Shown here: positions 55,796 to 64,000 of the stretch, piece after piece | Layout: the number at the start of each line of letters is the position of its first letter | Position numbering within the stretch: the stretch's first letter is position 1 | From: Shimia sp. Alg240-R146 | GTDB taxonomy: Bacteria; Pseudomonadota; Alphaproteobacteria; Rhodobacterales; Rhodobacteraceae | Length of the DNA: 64,000 nt | Reading direction: 5' to 3' | Assembly: GCF_947331465.1 (NCBI RefSeq) | Contig: NZ_CAMZOK010000001.1 | Location: 186,001-250,000 of the forward strand | Notes under the pieces: model-generated | Database searches by the model: none | The model's input: the letters and a program-made list of their open reading frames with translations, nothing else | Told to the model about the DNA's origin: nothing | Position numbers and translations under genes: made by a program

Positions 55796-57667
55796 GTGTT
55801 TCACGTGAAACATTTTGACGTCATTGTTGTCGGAGGCGGACACGCCGGCGCAGATGCTGCCGCGGCTTCCGCGCGCATGGGCGCTTCTACGGCGCTTGTG
55901 ACATTGAAAAAATCCGGCATCGGTGTGATGTCCTGCAACCCTGCCATTGGAGGGCTTGGCAAAGGCCATCTTGTCCGAGAAGTGGACGCGCTGGATGGTG
56001 TTATGGGCCGGATCGCGGACAAGGCGGGCATTCAGTTTCGGCTTCTGAACCGCCGCAAAGGCCCAGCGGTACAAGGACCGCGTGCGCAATCAGATCGCAA
56101 AATTTATCGCACTGAGATGTTGGCAGAGATTGTGGCGACGCCAAACCTGACGATTATAGAGGGAGAGGTCACCGACTTTCTCATGGACGGCTCGTCGGTG
56201 CGTGGTGTGATGCTCGTAGATGGATCGGAGATTTCGGCCCACGCCGTCGTCCTGACCACGGGCACGTTCTTGCGCGGCGTTATCCATATTGGCGATGTTT
56301 CTCGCTCCGGCGGACGTATGGGGGATGAGGCCTCCGTCAAACTGGCCGAACGCATTGATAGCTTTGCATTGCCCCTCGGCCGGCTAAAAACCGGCACGCC
56401 ACCGCGATTGGACGGCAAGAGCATCAAGTGGGACCTGCTGGACAGCCAGCCTGGCGATGATGAACCCGTGATGTTCTCTTTCCTGAATAAGGCGCCGTCC
56501 GCCCGCCAGATTGCTTGCGGCATCACTCACACGAATGCAAAAACCCACGATATCATCCGAAACAACCTCGACCGCTCTGCGATGTACGGTGGGCACATTG
56601 AGGGCGTGGGCCCACGTTACTGTCCGTCGATAGAAGACAAGGTCGTGCGGTTTGCCGACAAGGAGTCGCATCAAGTATTTCTGGAACCGGAAGGGCTGGA
56701 TGACGACACGGTCTATCCAAACGGCATTTCCACGTCACTACCGGTTGATGTTCAAGAGGCTTATGTCCGGTCGATCTACGGTCTTGAAGATGTTGAAATC
56801 CTGCAACCGGGTTATGCGATTGAATACGATTACGTCGATCCAAGAGCACTGGATGCTGCGCTGGGGGTCAAAGGCGTGCCAGGCCTCTATCTCGCAGGAC
56901 AAATCAACGGGACCACAGGATATGAGGAGGCCGCCGCACAAGGGTTGGTGGCAGGTTTAAACGCCGCGCTTTCTGCGCAAGGCAAAGATCCGCACCACTT
57001 CAGCCGCTCCGACAGTTATATCGGCGTTATGGTGGATGATCTAATCACGCGCGGCGTGACCGAACCTTATCGTATGTTCACATCCCGCGCGGAATTCCGG
57101 CTTTCTCTTCGGGCCGACAACGCGGATCAGCGTTTGACGCCAATTGGTGTGGATCTTGGCTTAGTAGGAGAGTCGCGGCGCCGCATCTTTGGTGACAAGC
57201 AGGAGAAGCTGAACGCCGGTAGGGATATGTTGCAAAAAGAGGCGCGCACCCCAAAAGAGATCAATGCCGCAGGTATCTCTGTGAATCAGGATGGTAACCG
57301 CCGCACCGCTTTTCAGGTTCTTGCATTCCCCGAAGTAAAATTCGGCGACTTAGTTCCCCTAGACGACGGTTTCTCGTCTATTGAGCCGGAGATAGGCGAA
57401 CAGTTGGAGCGGGATGCGCTCTACGCGACTTATATCGAACGACAGAAGCGCGATGTTGAAGCGATAAAGCGTGACGAGAGTCAGATCATTCCATCAAGTT
57501 TTGATTTTAGTGGCATCGAAGGCCTTTCAAACGAATTGAAAAGCAAACTGAATGCTGCGCGACCATCAAATTTGGGGCAGGCGGGTCGCCTAGATGGCAT
57601 GACGCCGGCCGCCCTGACCTTGCTTTCCGCCAAGTTGCGGCAAGCCAAGCGGGAAAAATCGGCCTAA
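55796..57667 (+). CDS. mnmG: tRNA uridine-5-carboxymethylaminomethyl modification enzyme MnmG
   Basis: 623 residues from the GTG at 55796 ([17 protein letters not shown]); other in-frame choices are TTG 55790 and GTG 55805, the latter with a better-placed GGGAG site. FAD motif [14 protein letters not shown], then [20 protein letters not shown] (split: [11 protein letters not shown]), [18 protein letters not shown], and [20 protein letters not shown] near the C-terminal third. Partner of MnmE. A perfect parS site covers codons 1-6. Confidence 0.95.
   Translation: MFHVKHFDVIVVGGGHAGADAAAASARMGASTALVTLKKSGIGVMSCNPAIGGLGKGHLVREVDALDGVMGRIADKAGIQFRLLNRRKGPAVQGPRAQSDRKIYRTEMLAEIVATPNLTIIEGEVTDFLMDGSSVRGVMLVDGSEISAHAVVLTTGTFLRGVIHIGDVSRSGGRMGDEASVKLAERIDSFALPLGRLKTGTPPRLDGKSIKWDLLDSQPGDDEPVMFSFLNKAPSARQIACGITHTNAKTHDIIRNNLDRSAMYGGHIEGVGPRYCPSIEDKVVRFADKESHQVFLEPEGLDDDTVYPNGISTSLPVDVQEAYVRSIYGLEDVEILQPGYAIEYDYVDPRALDAALGVKGVPGLYLAGQINGTTGYEEAAAQGLVAGLNAALSAQGKDPHHFSRSDSYIGVMVDDLITRGVTEPYRMFTSRAEFRLSLRADNADQRLTPIGVDLGLVGESRRRIFGDKQEKLNAGRDMLQKEARTPKEINAAGISVNQDGNRRTAFQVLAFPEVKFGDLVPLDDGFSSIEPEIGEQLERDALYATYIERQKRDVEAIKRDESQIIPSSFDFSGIEGLSNELKSKLNAARPSNLGQAGRLDGMTPAALTLLSAKLRQAKREKSA
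55797..55812. other. parS partition site in the 5' end of mnmG
   Basis: TGTTTCACGTGAAACA, a perfect 16-bp palindrome identical to the chromosomal parS sequence used by ParB in alphaproteobacteria. It encodes residues F-H-V-K-H of MnmG and lies 3.3 kb before parB. Confidence 0.9.
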
Positions 57668-58290
57668 TGTCGGACGCAGAAACAATTCTCGCGGACCTGA
57701 ATGTTTCACGTGAAACATCGGACCGCCTAAAGAATCTCGCGGATCTACTCACAAAGTGGAACCCTCGGATCAATCTCGTTTCCAAGTCCACAATCTCTGA
57801 CCTGTGGACACGCCATATTCTCGACTCCGCGCAAATCTTTCATTTGGCCCCACCGAACACATCTCATTGGGTCGATATTGGCAGCGGCGGCGGATTTCCT
57901 GGACTGGTTGTCGCCCTGATGATGGACGAACCCGGTGCTCCTCAAAAAGTCACCCTAATCGAATCCGATCAAAGGAAATGCGCTTTTCTACGGACTGTCT
58001 TGCGCGAAACCGGGGTCACAGCCACGGTTCTTACGGCCCGGATTGAACAGGCAGATCCACAAAACGCATCTGTTATGAGTGCCCGCGCATTGGCAGACCT
58101 GCCGCATTTGTTTGATTTTGCGGAACGCCACCTTGCACAAGGTGGAACGGCTCTGTTCCAAAAAGGCGCCACTTGGGAAAAAGAGGTCTCTGCCGCAAAG
58201 GAATCGTGGTCTTTTCAAGCGGATGTCATTCAAAGTAAAACAGAACCCCAAGCAGTTATTCTGAAGGTCGGAGAGCTCGAACGTGTCTGA
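57667..58290 (+). CDS. rsmG: 16S rRNA (guanine-527-N7)-methyltransferase RsmG
   Basis: 207 residues; the ATG shares one base with the mnmG stop (TAATG). NVSRETSDRLKNLADLLTKWN at the start (parS-encoded NVSRETS), WTRHILDSAQI, the SAM motif DIGSGGGFPGLV, and VMSARALADLP. It methylates G527 of 16S rRNA. Overlaps parA by 8 bases. Confidence 0.94.
   Translation: MSDAETILADLNVSRETSDRLKNLADLLTKWNPRINLVSKSTISDLWTRHILDSAQIFHLAPPNTSHWVDIGSGGGFPGLVVALMMDEPGAPQKVTLIESDQRKCAFLRTVLRETGVTATVLTARIEQADPQNASVMSARALADLPHLFDFAERHLAQGGTALFQKGATWEKEVSAAKESWSFQADVIQSKTEPQAVILKVGELERV
57712..57727. other. parS partition site inside rsmG
   Basis: A second perfect TGTTTCACGTGAAACA, 1.9 kb from the first, encoding part of the conserved NVSRET peptide of RsmG. 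It is about 0.55 kb before parA. Confidence 0.9.
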
Positions 58291-59086
58291 TCCCACGCGC
58301 CCAAAAGGCCCCAAAATCATCGCGGTTGCCAATCAAAAGGGCGGCGTCGGCAAGACAACAACGACAATCAACCTCGCATCTGCCTTAGCCGAAGAAGACT
58401 GCAAAGTGCTCTTGGTGGATCTTGACCCGCAAGGGAATGCGTCCACGGGCTTAGGCGTCGATGACCGTGAACTTACCACCTACGACTTGCTTTTGGGTGA
58501 GACAGACCTAAATGAGATCATTCAATCAACCAATGTCCCCGGCATTTCTATTGTTCCGGCGACGGTAGACCTGAGCTCAGCCGACATCGAGCTGATGTCC
58601 AACGAAAAGCGTAGCTTCCTTTTGCATGACGCGCTGCGACAGACCGCAATTGACCAATATTCCTTCGATTACGTTTTGATCGATTGCCCGCCATCGCTGA
58701 ACCTTTTGACGGTGAATGCGATGATTGCGGCCCATTCGGTGCTTATCCCCCTCCAAAGCGAGTTTTTCGCGCTCGAAGGCCTGTCCCAGCTTATGTTGAC
58801 CGTCCGTGAGGTACGCCAAACCGCGAACCAGTCCCTGCGCATTGAGGGTGTGGTGCTGACAATGTTTGATGCCCGCAACAACCTGTCCCAACAGGTTGAG
58901 CAGGATGCGCGTGACAATCTCGGCGATCTTGTCTTTGACACCAAAATCCCGCGCAATGTGCGTGTGTCTGAGGCGCCTTCATTCGCGCAACCGGTGACCG
59001 AGTATGACAGCACATCAAAGGGAGCTGAGGCATATCGGCAATTGGCCAAAGAGCTATTGATCAAACACATGAAAATCGCGGCTTAA
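58283..59086 (+). CDS. parA: Chromosome partitioning ATPase ParA
   Basis: 267 residues from a GTG within the rsmG 3' end. Deviant Walker A VANQKGGVGKTTTTINLA, DLDPQGNASTGLG, Walker B YVLIDCPPSLNLLTVNA and LRIEGVVLTMFDARNNLSQQV (split: GVVLTMFDARNN). It moves ParB-parS complexes to segregate newly replicated origins. Forms an operon with parB, 15 bases downstream. Confidence 0.96.
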   Translation: MSDPTRPKGPKIIAVANQKGGVGKTTTTINLASALAEEDCKVLLVDLDPQGNASTGLGVDDRELTTYDLLLGETDLNEIIQSTNVPGISIVPATVDLSSADIELMSNEKRSFLLHDALRQTAIDQYSFDYVLIDCPPSLNLLTVNAMIAAHSVLIPLQSEFFALEGLSQLMLTVREVRQTANQSLRIEGVVLTMFDARNNLSQQVEQDARDNLGDLVFDTKIPRNVRVSEAPSFAQPVTEYDSTSKGAEAYRQLAKELLIKHMKIAA

Positions 59087-59101
59087 ACCGGAGGGCATCG
59101 C

Positions 59102-59992
59102 ATGGCAGACAAGAAGAAAACACGCGGTTTGGGCCGCGGGCTCAGCGCCCTGATGGCGGATGTTACCGAAGACACTTCGCGCCAAAGCACGGACGGGCCA
59201 CAGCGGCCTGATATGATTGTGCCAATTGAACGGATCGAACCCAATCCGAATCAGCCGCGTCGAAATTTTACTCCTGACCAATTGGAGGATCTTGCCAATT
59301 CCATTCGGGAAAAGGGGGTCATTCAGCCTCTGATCGTCCGTAAAAAGGGCACCGCCAACTACGAAATCGTTGCCGGTGAGCGTCGCTGGCGCGCGTCGCA
59401 GATGGCACAGCTGCACGAACTGCCCGTGGTCGTGCGTGACTATGACGACACCGAAGTGCTCGAGATCGCGATCATCGAGAACATTCAGCGCGCCGATCTC
59501 AACCCGGTTGAAGAGGCGATGGGCTATCGTCAGTTAATGGACAAGTTTGGCCACACCCAAGAGAAGCTCTCCGAAGCACTTGGCAAAAGCCGGAGCCACA
59601 TTGCGAACCTGATGCGGTTGCTGAACCTTCCCGATGATGTCCTCGGTCATCTGAAATCCGGCGACCTTTCCGCCGGACACGCGCGGGCCTTGGTGACGTC
59701 AGACAACGCATCGGAATTGGCCAAGAAAGTCATCAAGGGCGGCTTGTCGGTTCGGCAGACCGAAAAAATGGCAAAAAAACCGGCCTCTCTCGTCGAGCAA
59801 AATAAGAAAACCCGCCCAAAGACCCACAAGGACGCCGACACAGTCGCGCTAGAAGGCGATCTTTCGGCAAATCTGGGCATGAAAGTCAGCGTAGATCATT
59901 TGACCGGCGGCGAATCTGGAAAAATTACTGTTTCTTATCAAACGCTTGATGAGCTTGACGAGTTGTGTCGCATTTTGACCGCTAACCGTTAG
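59102..59992 (+). CDS. parB: Chromosome partitioning protein ParB
   Basis: 296 residues. N-terminal LGRGLSALM, the CTP-binding domain with IEPNPNQPRRNF and GERRWRASQMA, the middle helix-turn-helix that reads parS (EKLSEALGKSRSHIANLMRLL split: LGKSRSHIANLMRLL), and a C-terminal dimerisation domain after a basic linker. It loads at the two parS sites found upstream. Its last 11 bases overlap the convergent DUF454 gene. Confidence 0.96.
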   Translation: MADKKKTRGLGRGLSALMADVTEDTSRQSTDGPQRPDMIVPIERIEPNPNQPRRNFTPDQLEDLANSIREKGVIQPLIVRKKGTANYEIVAGERRWRASQMAQLHELPVVVRDYDDTEVLEIAIIENIQRADLNPVEEAMGYRQLMDKFGHTQEKLSEALGKSRSHIANLMRLLNLPDDVLGHLKSGDLSAGHARALVTSDNASELAKKVIKGGLSVRQTEKMAKKPASLVEQNKKTRPKTHKDADTVALEGDLSANLGMKVSVDHLTGGESGKITVSYQTLDELDELCRILTANR

Positions 59993-60335
59993 GCCGCGTC
60001 CAGATGAAAAAAAGTACCGCGCTCAAAACCACCATTTGAATGAGCAAAACGGTCGTTTTAACGCCCAAAACAAGCGAAAGCCCAAAAACAGCGACAATAG
60101 ACAGTGTCGCTGCCCTTTTCGCTTTTGGACGGATCGCGCCGCTGCGATTCCAATCTTCGATCATCGGCCCGAAGACTTTGTGAGACAAAAGCCAGTCGTG
60201 AAGTCGATCGGAAGAGCGCGCAAAACAAAATGCCGCAAGCAGAAGAAACGGAACTGTCGGCAAAAGTGGCAGCACAACACCAATCAGCCCGAGACCAAGG
60301 CTCAATAGCCCACCAATAAGCCAGATGATCCGCAT
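59982..60335 (-). CDS. DUF454 (YbaN-like) inner-membrane protein
   Basis: 117 residues with three hydrophobic segments (about 3-40 and 80-113) and the family sequence LGLIGVVLPLLPTVPFLLLAAFCFARSS (split: GVVLPLLPTVPFLLL), then HDWLLSHKVFGPMIEDW. Function unknown. It ends the rph-rdgB-hemW string and overlaps parB tail to tail. Confidence 0.85.
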   Translation of the reverse strand: MRIIWLIGGLLSLGLGLIGVVLPLLPTVPFLLLAAFCFARSSDRLHDWLLSHKVFGPMIEDWNRSGAIRPKAKRAATLSIVAVFGLSLVLGVKTTVLLIQMVVLSAVLFFIWTRPNG

Positions 60336-61493
60336 TTACGTCACCAACAGTTCTGCCAACACAGAGTTCAGCACCATGCGGCCCTTTGGCTGCACGCACA
60401 TTCTGTCAGCCTCAACTGAGATCATGCCCAAATCGGTCAGGGTGTCCACGCGATCACCTTTTAATGGCCGGCCAGCCAAGGCTTCATATCGCGCCAGACT
60501 GACGCCTTCGCTCAAACGCAGGCCCATTAACAGAAATTCAGCCGCTTGTTCGTCCCGGGACACACCTTCGCGCAAATTTTCCCCGTTCCCTGCTTCGGCT
60601 GTGTCCAGCCATTTCGCCGGGTTGCGCCAGTTTTCAATCGCTTGGCGAGCCCCGTTCAGGGTCAATCGTGCGTGCGCGCCAGGGCCGATTCCTGCATAAT
60701 CCCCATACCGCCAGTAAATCTGATTGTGACGCGATTCAGAGCCTAATGCTGCGTAATTTGACACCTCGTACGGCAACATACCGGCCTTGGCGCAAATATC
60801 CTGCGTGACTTCGTACATGTCTGCCGCCAAATCATCTTCGGGCAAACCGCGCAACTTTCCACGGTTGTAGCGGTCGCCAAATGCAGTGCCTTGTTCAATC
60901 GTGAGCTGGTACAAGGAGAGATGATCAATCGCCATGGCGAGGGCTTCTGACAGTTCCGAACGCCAGTCATCAAGGGTTTGATCTTGGCGCGCGTAAATCA
61001 GATCGAAACTGACCCGATCAAAAGTTTTCCGCGCGATATCAAAAGCTTGGCGAGCCTCTGCCACGGAATGAATGCGGCCCAATCGGTGTAGATCTCGGTC
61101 ATTCAGGGCTTGAATGCCCATTGAAATACGGTTCACGCCGCCATCCCGATAAGCAGCAAACCTACCCGCTTCCACCGATCCGGGGTTCGCCTCCAGCGTA
61201 ATTTCTATGTCGTTAGAGGTTGGCCAAAGGACGCGGATCCGTTCCAATATGGCGGCAACGACGTCGGGATCCATCAAACTGGGCGTGCCGCCACCAAAAA
61301 AGACAGTATTCAAAACCCGGCCAGTTGTCTCGGTGGCGACGCGATCTAGTTCAGTCAAATAGGCTCTAAGCCACCGAAATTGGTCGATTTTTTGACTGAC
61401 GTGACTGTTGAAATCGCAATAGGGGCATTTGGCCTGACAAAACGGCCAATGGATATAGAGGCCGAAGCCTCCATTTTGCCAATCGTCACTCAA
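60336..61493 (-). CDS. hemW: HemW, radical SAM haem chaperone
   Basis: 385 residues. Radical SAM motif CQAKCPYC (CxxxCxxC), NTVFFGGGTPSLM, ITLEANPGSVE, RISMGIQALND, and a C-terminal HemN-like domain. HemW resembles the oxygen-independent coproporphyrinogen oxidase HemN but acts as a haem insertion chaperone for respiratory enzymes; older annotations call it a coproporphyrinogen oxidase. The start overlaps rdgB by 8 bases. Confidence 0.92.
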   Translation of the reverse strand: MSDDWQNGGFGLYIHWPFCQAKCPYCDFNSHVSQKIDQFRWLRAYLTELDRVATETTGRVLNTVFFGGGTPSLMDPDVVAAILERIRVLWPTSNDIEITLEANPGSVEAGRFAAYRDGGVNRISMGIQALNDRDLHRLGRIHSVAEARQAFDIARKTFDRVSFDLIYARQDQTLDDWRSELSEALAMAIDHLSLYQLTIEQGTAFGDRYNRGKLRGLPEDDLAADMYEVTQDICAKAGMLPYEVSNYAALGSESRHNQIYWRYGDYAGIGPGAHARLTLNGARQAIENWRNPAKWLDTAEAGNGENLREGVSRDEQAAEFLLMGLRLSEGVSLARYEALAGRPLKGDRVDTLTDLGMISVEADRMCVQPKGRMVLNSVLAELLVT

Positions 61494-62097
61494 AACAGCC
61501 CTTCACAAAGGCCGCAACAGCACGCCCCCGATGGCTAATTTTGTTTTTTTCCCAACGGTCCATTTCGGCAAATGTGATGTCATACCCGTCGGGCACAAAC
61601 ATCGGATCGTAGCCAAAACCATCTTTGCCGCGCATCGGCCATACGAGATGCCCGGGCGCAACGCCTTCGAACACTTCGTCATGACCGTCCGGCCAGGCCA
61701 GAACCAGAGTCGAGCGGAACTGCGCAAGGCGCGGATGTGGCGCGTTGTTAGCTTCAAGTTCGGTGTGCGCGCGTGTCATCGCCATAACAAAATCACGCCC
61801 GCCATCAGTCTCGGCCCAATCGGCGGTGTACACACCCGGCGCGCCGCCAAGCGCGTCGATTGTGATCCCACTGTCGTCAGACAGGGCAGGGAGCCCCGTC
61901 GCCTTGGCGGCCGCATGTGCCTTGATGCGTGCATTTCCGACAAAAGTGTCTTCGGTTTCTTCGGGCTCGGGCAGATTCATTTCCGCCGCGCCCACGACCT
62001 TCACGCCGAATGGCTCAAGCAGGTGGATCATCTCCTCCAGCTTGCCCTTGTTATGGGTCGCCATCAGCAGTTTTTTGTCGGAAAACTTACGCGTCAT
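61486..62097 (-). CDS. rdgB: RdgB/HAM1 non-canonical purine NTP pyrophosphatase
   Basis: 203 residues: [14 protein letters not shown] at the start, [46 protein letters not shown] and [10 protein letters not shown], all standard for the XTP/dITP/ITP-hydrolysing family that keeps deaminated purines out of DNA. Overlaps rph and hemW. Confidence 0.94.
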   Translation of the reverse strand: MTRKFSDKKLLMATHNKGKLEEMIHLLEPFGVKVVGAAEMNLPEPEETEDTFVGNARIKAHAAAKATGLPALSDDSGITIDALGGAPGVYTADWAETDGGRDFVMAMTRAHTELEANNAPHPRLAQFRSTLVLAWPDGHDEVFEGVAPGHLVWPMRGKDGFGYDPMFVPDGYDITFAEMDRWEKNKISHRGRAVAAFVKGCFE

Positions 62098-62810
62098 GCG
62101 GACACCGCAGCCTCTTGTGCGGCAACCAGTTCGGCCACACCTTTCTCAGCCAAATCAAGTAGTTGGTTCATTTGGTCACGAGAGTAAGTGGAACCTTCGG
62201 CGCTCATTTGTGTCTCGATCATCTGACCATTCGCCAACATGATAAAGTTGCCGTCCACACCGGCCTCGCTGTCTTCAGGGTAGTCCAAGTCAAGCACAGG
62301 TTGACCGGCGTAGATGCCACAAGACACAGCCGCCACAGGCGAAATCAGCGGGTCAGTGATCACGTCGCCGGCCTTCATCAGCTTGTTCACAGCCAAACGC
62401 AGCGCCACCCAGCCGCCAGTGATGGATGCGCAACGTGTGCCGCCATCCGCCTGGATCACATCACAGTCGACAGTGATCTGTCGTTCGCCCAGTGCGACGC
62501 GATCGACGCCAGCCCGCAGGCTACGCCCAATCAAGCGCTGAATTTCAACGGTACGGCCACCCTGTTTTCCGGCCGCCGCTTCGCGGCGCATGCGCGACGA
62601 AGTTGAGCGTGGAAGCATACCATATTCCGCAGTGACCCAACCAAGGCCGGAGCCTTTGATGAACGGCGGAACTCGTGCTTCAAGCGAGGCTGTACACAAA
62701 ACATGCGTATCGCCCATTTTGATCAGACAAGATCCTTCGGCGTGTTTGGTCACATTGGTTTCAATCGACACTTCGCGCATTTCATTAAGCTGACGGCCAG
62801 AGGGACGCAT
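62094..62810 (-). CDS. rph: Ribonuclease PH
   Basis: 238 residues from ATG 62810 ([16 protein letters not shown]); a TTG two codons earlier is less likely. Phosphorolytic 3'-5' exonuclease trimming tRNA ends. Conserved stretches: [42 protein letters not shown] and [11 protein letters not shown]. Intact and full length, first gene of the leftward rph-rdgB-hemW-DUF454 operon, divergent from hrcA. Confidence 0.95.
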   Translation of the reverse strand: MRPSGRQLNEMREVSIETNVTKHAEGSCLIKMGDTHVLCTASLEARVPPFIKGSGLGWVTAEYGMLPRSTSSRMRREAAAGKQGGRTVEIQRLIGRSLRAGVDRVALGERQITVDCDVIQADGGTRCASITGGWVALRLAVNKLMKAGDVITDPLISPVAAVSCGIYAGQPVLDLDYPEDSEAGVDGNFIMLANGQMIETQMSAEGSTYSRDQMNQLLDLAEKGVAELVAAQEAAVSA

Positions 62811-62875
62811 GGGCAAATATCCTTTTTTCGGTTGAGCAGGGCATAGCCGTGCAACCTATGTACACGCAACCCCGA

Positions 62876-62904
62876 TTGACCTTTGTCTTTCAGGCTATTT
62901 TATT
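62876..62904 (+). promoter_or_regulatory. Possible promoter of hrcA
   Basis: TTGACC (62876-62881), 17-base spacer, TTTATT (62899-62904), 22 bases before the hrcA ATG. The overlapping CTATTTT could instead be an RpoH -10. The -10 match is weak. Confidence 0.3.
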
Positions 62905-62926
62905 GGCAGGGCAAAGGCACGGGTGA

Positions 62927-63991
62927 ATGACAGACAGCAGCAAAATTCTCGAAGAGATGAACGACCGCAGTCGCGAGGTGTTTCGCCGCGTGGTCGAAGG
63001 CTATCTTGATACCGGCGACCCGGTGGGTTCTCGCACTTTGACACGGTCATTGTCCGAAAGCGTCAGCGCGGCCACCATCCGCAATGTGATGCAGGATCTG
63101 GAGTACCTCGGCCTTCTGGACAGCCCACACGTTTCAGCTGGTCGCGTTCCCACACAAATGGGCTTACGCATGTTTGTGGACGGGCTGCTAGAAGTCGGTG
63201 ATTTGAACACAGGCGACCGGGAAAAGATCGACGCCACACTCGGGAACAATTCCGGCGACGTAGGCTCCATGCTGGATCGTGTGTCCACGGCGTTGTCCGG
63301 TGTAACGCAAGGCGCTTCTCTGGTTTTGGCCCCAAAACATGAGGCCCCGATCAAACACATCGAATTCGTGTCTTTGGCCCATGATCGCGCTCTCGTGGTT
63401 CTTGTCTTCGCTGATGGTCAGGTAGAAAACCGTCTATTCACGCCCCCAATTGGGCAAACCCCAAGTTCGATGCGGGAGGCTGCGAATTTTCTGAATGCCG
63501 TGGCCGAAGGCCGCACCTTGTCAGAACTCAGCACCGCCGTGAAACAAGAGATCGCCAAACGCCGTCAGGAAATCGACAGCCTCGCCCGCGATATGGTCGA
63601 AAACGGTCTCGCGCTTTGGGCGGATGGCGAAGAACAACCCGAACGTTTGATCGTGCGGGGTCGCGCGAATCTGCTTGGATCGGAGGGTGACGAAGAAGAT
63701 CTCGACCGCATCCGGACCCTTTTTGACGACCTCGAACGCAAGCGGGACATTGCCGATTTTCTGCAACTTGCCGAAGATGGCGACGGTGTGCGCATTTTTA
63801 TCGGCTCAGAGAACAAACTTTTTTCACTTTCGGGTTCCTCTTTGGTGGTTTCCCCTTATATGAACGCTGATCGAAAGATCGTGGGCGCGGTCGGGGTCAT
63901 CGGACCCAAGCGCCTGAACTATGGACGTATCGTGCCGATTGTGGATTACACGGCGCAACTGGTCGGAAAACTGCTCTCCGATCGCGGTTAG
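62927..63991 (+). CDS. hrcA: Heat-inducible transcription repressor HrcA
   Basis: 354 residues, complete, ending 9 bases before the window edge. N-terminal winged helix (SREVFRRVVEGYLDTGDPVGSRTL split: FRRVVEGYLDTGDPVGSRTL; SAATIRNVMQDLEYLGLL), SPHVSAGRVPTQMGLRMFVD, and the C-terminal ligand/GroEL-responsive region with VVSPYMNADRKIVGAVGVIGPKRLNY (split: GAVGVIGPKRLNYGRIVPIV). It represses groESL-type genes through CIRCE elements; no CIRCE is seen here. grpE probably follows outside the window, by family context. Confidence 0.94.
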   Translation: MTDSSKILEEMNDRSREVFRRVVEGYLDTGDPVGSRTLTRSLSESVSAATIRNVMQDLEYLGLLDSPHVSAGRVPTQMGLRMFVDGLLEVGDLNTGDREKIDATLGNNSGDVGSMLDRVSTALSGVTQGASLVLAPKHEAPIKHIEFVSLAHDRALVVLVFADGQVENRLFTPPIGQTPSSMREAANFLNAVAEGRTLSELSTAVKQEIAKRRQEIDSLARDMVENGLALWADGEEQPERLIVRGRANLLGSEGDEEDLDRIRTLFDDLERKRDIADFLQLAEDGDGVRIFIGSENKLFSLSGSSLVVSPYMNADRKIVGAVGVIGPKRLNYGRIVPIVDYTAQLVGKLLSDRG

Positions 63992-64000
63992 AGGTGCACT

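Overview
The window is chromosomal DNA of an alphaproteobacterium, most likely a marine Rhodobacterales (Roseobacter-type) species. This rests on gene content and order: a RegA/SenC/RegB redox regulatory cluster, an alphaproteobacterial Mic60-HemY-HemD set, a tsaE-amgK-murU-addB-addA-trxA string, TimA-type Tim44 protein, maf-aroE-coaE-dnaQ facing hemJ-rho-mnmE-mnmG-rsmG-parA-parB, and hrcA at the right end. I see no tRNA, rRNA, insertion sequence, prophage or CRISPR array. Coding density is high and many genes overlap by 1-11 bases.

Layout. 1-6.7 kb: the tail of a conserved hypothetical gene, then a divergent membrane-lipid/stress cluster (SDR and DUF1365 to the left; flavin oxidoreductase, cyclopropane-fatty-acid-synthase-like methyltransferase, chalcone-isomerase-like protein, MFS protein and DUF3833 to the right). 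Two back-to-back ECF-sigma-like promoters (TGATCC-N18-TAAC) drive it. 6.8-10.2 kb: a PhnD-like periplasmic binding protein overlapping a hybrid sensor kinase, with no transporter genes. 10.3-17.5 kb: hemY, mic60 and hemD divergent from tsaD-gpsA-YciI-EVE-DUF1761, then DUF2853. 17.7-26.4 kb: an accessory stretch (Gfo/Idh/MocA oxidoreductase, an isolated DUF3604 gene beside 0.65 kb without genes, ahcY, HD hydrolase, GNAT, Lrp regulator divergent from a leucine-type dehydrogenase). 26.5-29.2 kb: regA and senC divergent from regB. 29.3-39.7 kb: a PAS-only DivL-like protein under a CtrA-type box, then tsaE, amgK, murU, addB, addA, trxA. 39.7-46 kb: a capsule-type protein divergent from hslV-AKR-hslU, then a lipoprotein hydrolase and an MFS protein. 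46-52.2 kb: smr, mltA and timA leftward, fxsA and secB rightward, dnaQ-coaE-aroE-maf leftward. 52.2-52.6 kb: an AT-rich gap with several DnaA-box-like 9-mers, my candidate for the chromosomal origin. 52.6-60 kb: hemJ, rho, mnmE, mnmG, rsmG, parA, parB, with two perfect 16-bp parS sites inside mnmG and rsmG. 60-64 kb: DUF454, hemW, rdgB and rph leftward, hrcA rightward.

The most interesting points are the kinase-less DivL-like protein with its CtrA box, the twin divergent promoters (one apparently giving a leaderless mRNA), the binding protein plus hybrid kinase pair, the origin candidate close to coding-sequence parS sites, and a terminator hairpin that also holds the ribosome site of the next gene. 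Everything was read by eye; no database search was run, so family names rest on motif recognition.
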